From Gallionellaceae bacterium (GTDB lineage: Bacteria; Pseudomonadota; Gammaproteobacteria; Burkholderiales; Gallionellaceae): a DNA stretch of 14,585 nucleotides. Numbering within the stretch: position 1 is the first letter of the stretch; every line of letters starts with the position of its first letter. Shown one piece after another: positions 14,326 through 14,585 of the stretch. Both the position numbers and the translations under genes were made by a program. Location of the stretch: positions 1 to 14,585 of the forward strand of contig JAKFXW010000213.1 of assembly GCA_021731185.1 (NCBI GenBank), read 5' to 3'. Below the pieces are notes generated by a model. The model did no database searches and had not been told where the DNA came from. It was given only the letters and a program-made list of their open reading frames with translations.

Positions 14326-14585
14326 GGGCTGAAGTAGATTAGCACTAAATACCAGCCCACTCCTTGAGTAAATGTGTTGCTGTTTAGGGGTTCCGTCCCA
14401 CAAGGGGACAATGTATTTTCTTAACACACGCTTGGCCTGATTCCAGAAATTCTCAATGCCGTTAATGTGATTCTTGCCTGTTGCAAACCGCGCCGAATGA
14501 TTGATCCGGTGGTGATGAAAATCACTCACGTCGAGCGCGTTATAGCTGCGGTAGCAATCCGTGTAGACCACGCTATCAGGGGCTA
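14326..14585 (-). mobile_element. End of a second IS1595-family (IS1016-type) element, cut by the window edge
   Basis: The probable outer end begins GGGCTGAAGTAGATTAG at about 14326, resembling the ends recalled for IS1016-type elements, directly after an A-run. The transposase reading frame runs leftward toward this end. The other inverted repeat and any target duplication lie outside the window, so the boundary is tentative. Confidence 0.65.
14345..14585 (-). pseudogene. Damaged IS1016-type transposase, C-terminal part
   Basis: The visible frame reads PDSVVYTDCYRSYNALDVSD, with the second catalytic Asp (VYTD), then HHHRINHSARFATGKNHING and IENFWNQAKRVLRKY with the third catalytic motif (HINGIENFW...K). 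After RKY the normal continuation of this family (a GIPKEHF...LKECEWRFN-type stretch) is replaced by five or six unrelated residues before GTPKQQ, implying loss of about 20 codons. Beyond that a one-base shift is needed to recover a plausible ending, LLKEWAGI with a stop at 14345-14347. Without the shift the frame runs on to about 14311 through the element's end. The deletion removes conserved catalytic-core sequence, so this copy should be inactive. The N-terminal part is outside the window. Confidence 0.75.

Noticed and set aside
1..14585. CRISPR arrays, tRNA or rRNA genes, phage attachment sites
   Set aside because: No regularly spaced direct repeats, no tRNA cloverleaf or rRNA segments, and no integrase were seen.

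Overview
The window looks like a chromosomal stretch of a betaproteobacterium, possibly of the Nitrosomonadales/Gallionellaceae kind. That placement is an inference from gene content and protein style (split plsY/folB pair, divergent metR-metE, a sigma-54-type promoter before a prepilin gene); no rRNA or other marker is present. Most of it is ordinary housekeeping sequence, interrupted by one intact cargo-carrying transposon, one decayed IS end, one miniature IS-like element and the wreck of a sensor kinase gene.

Layout. Positions 1-2686 (minus strand) hold an RND efflux operon: the membrane fusion lipoprotein is followed by the inner-membrane pump, which is cut by the left window edge. plsY (minus) comes next. 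Positions 3402-6605 are a 3,204-bp transposon of the IS1595 (ISXO2-like) family with 24-bp perfect terminal inverted repeats and an 8-bp target duplication (CAATTTTA). It was inserted between plsY and the divergent folB. Besides a complete transposase it carries a small protein plus Fic enzyme pair on one strand, and a RhuM-family protein whose start codon overlaps the transposase stop codon on the other. This cargo is the most interesting system in the window.

To the right, folB faces metR. metR is divergent from metE, the classical regulator/target pair of methionine synthesis, and metE converges on tyrS. Positions 11773-12387 (minus) are the remains of a membrane sensor histidine kinase: an N-terminal membrane part and a C-terminal ATPase part are still in one frame, but with internal stops and the middle missing. 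A textbook sigma-54 promoter then drives a prepilin-like gene that ends in a strong terminator. A 54-bp IS5-like miniature inverted-repeat element flanked by TTAA lies between this gene and a beta-barrel outer-membrane-type protein gene (minus). At the right edge is the damaged end of a second IS1595-family element of IS1016 type.

The transposon reads as two modules converging on a shared hairpin terminator: small ORF-fic from the left end, transposase-rhuM from the right end. The right end has a near-consensus promoter, three copies of a 13-bp motif that is also part of the inverted repeat, and a hairpin placed to hide the transposase ribosome-binding site in read-through transcripts. These suggest a tightly self-regulated element.
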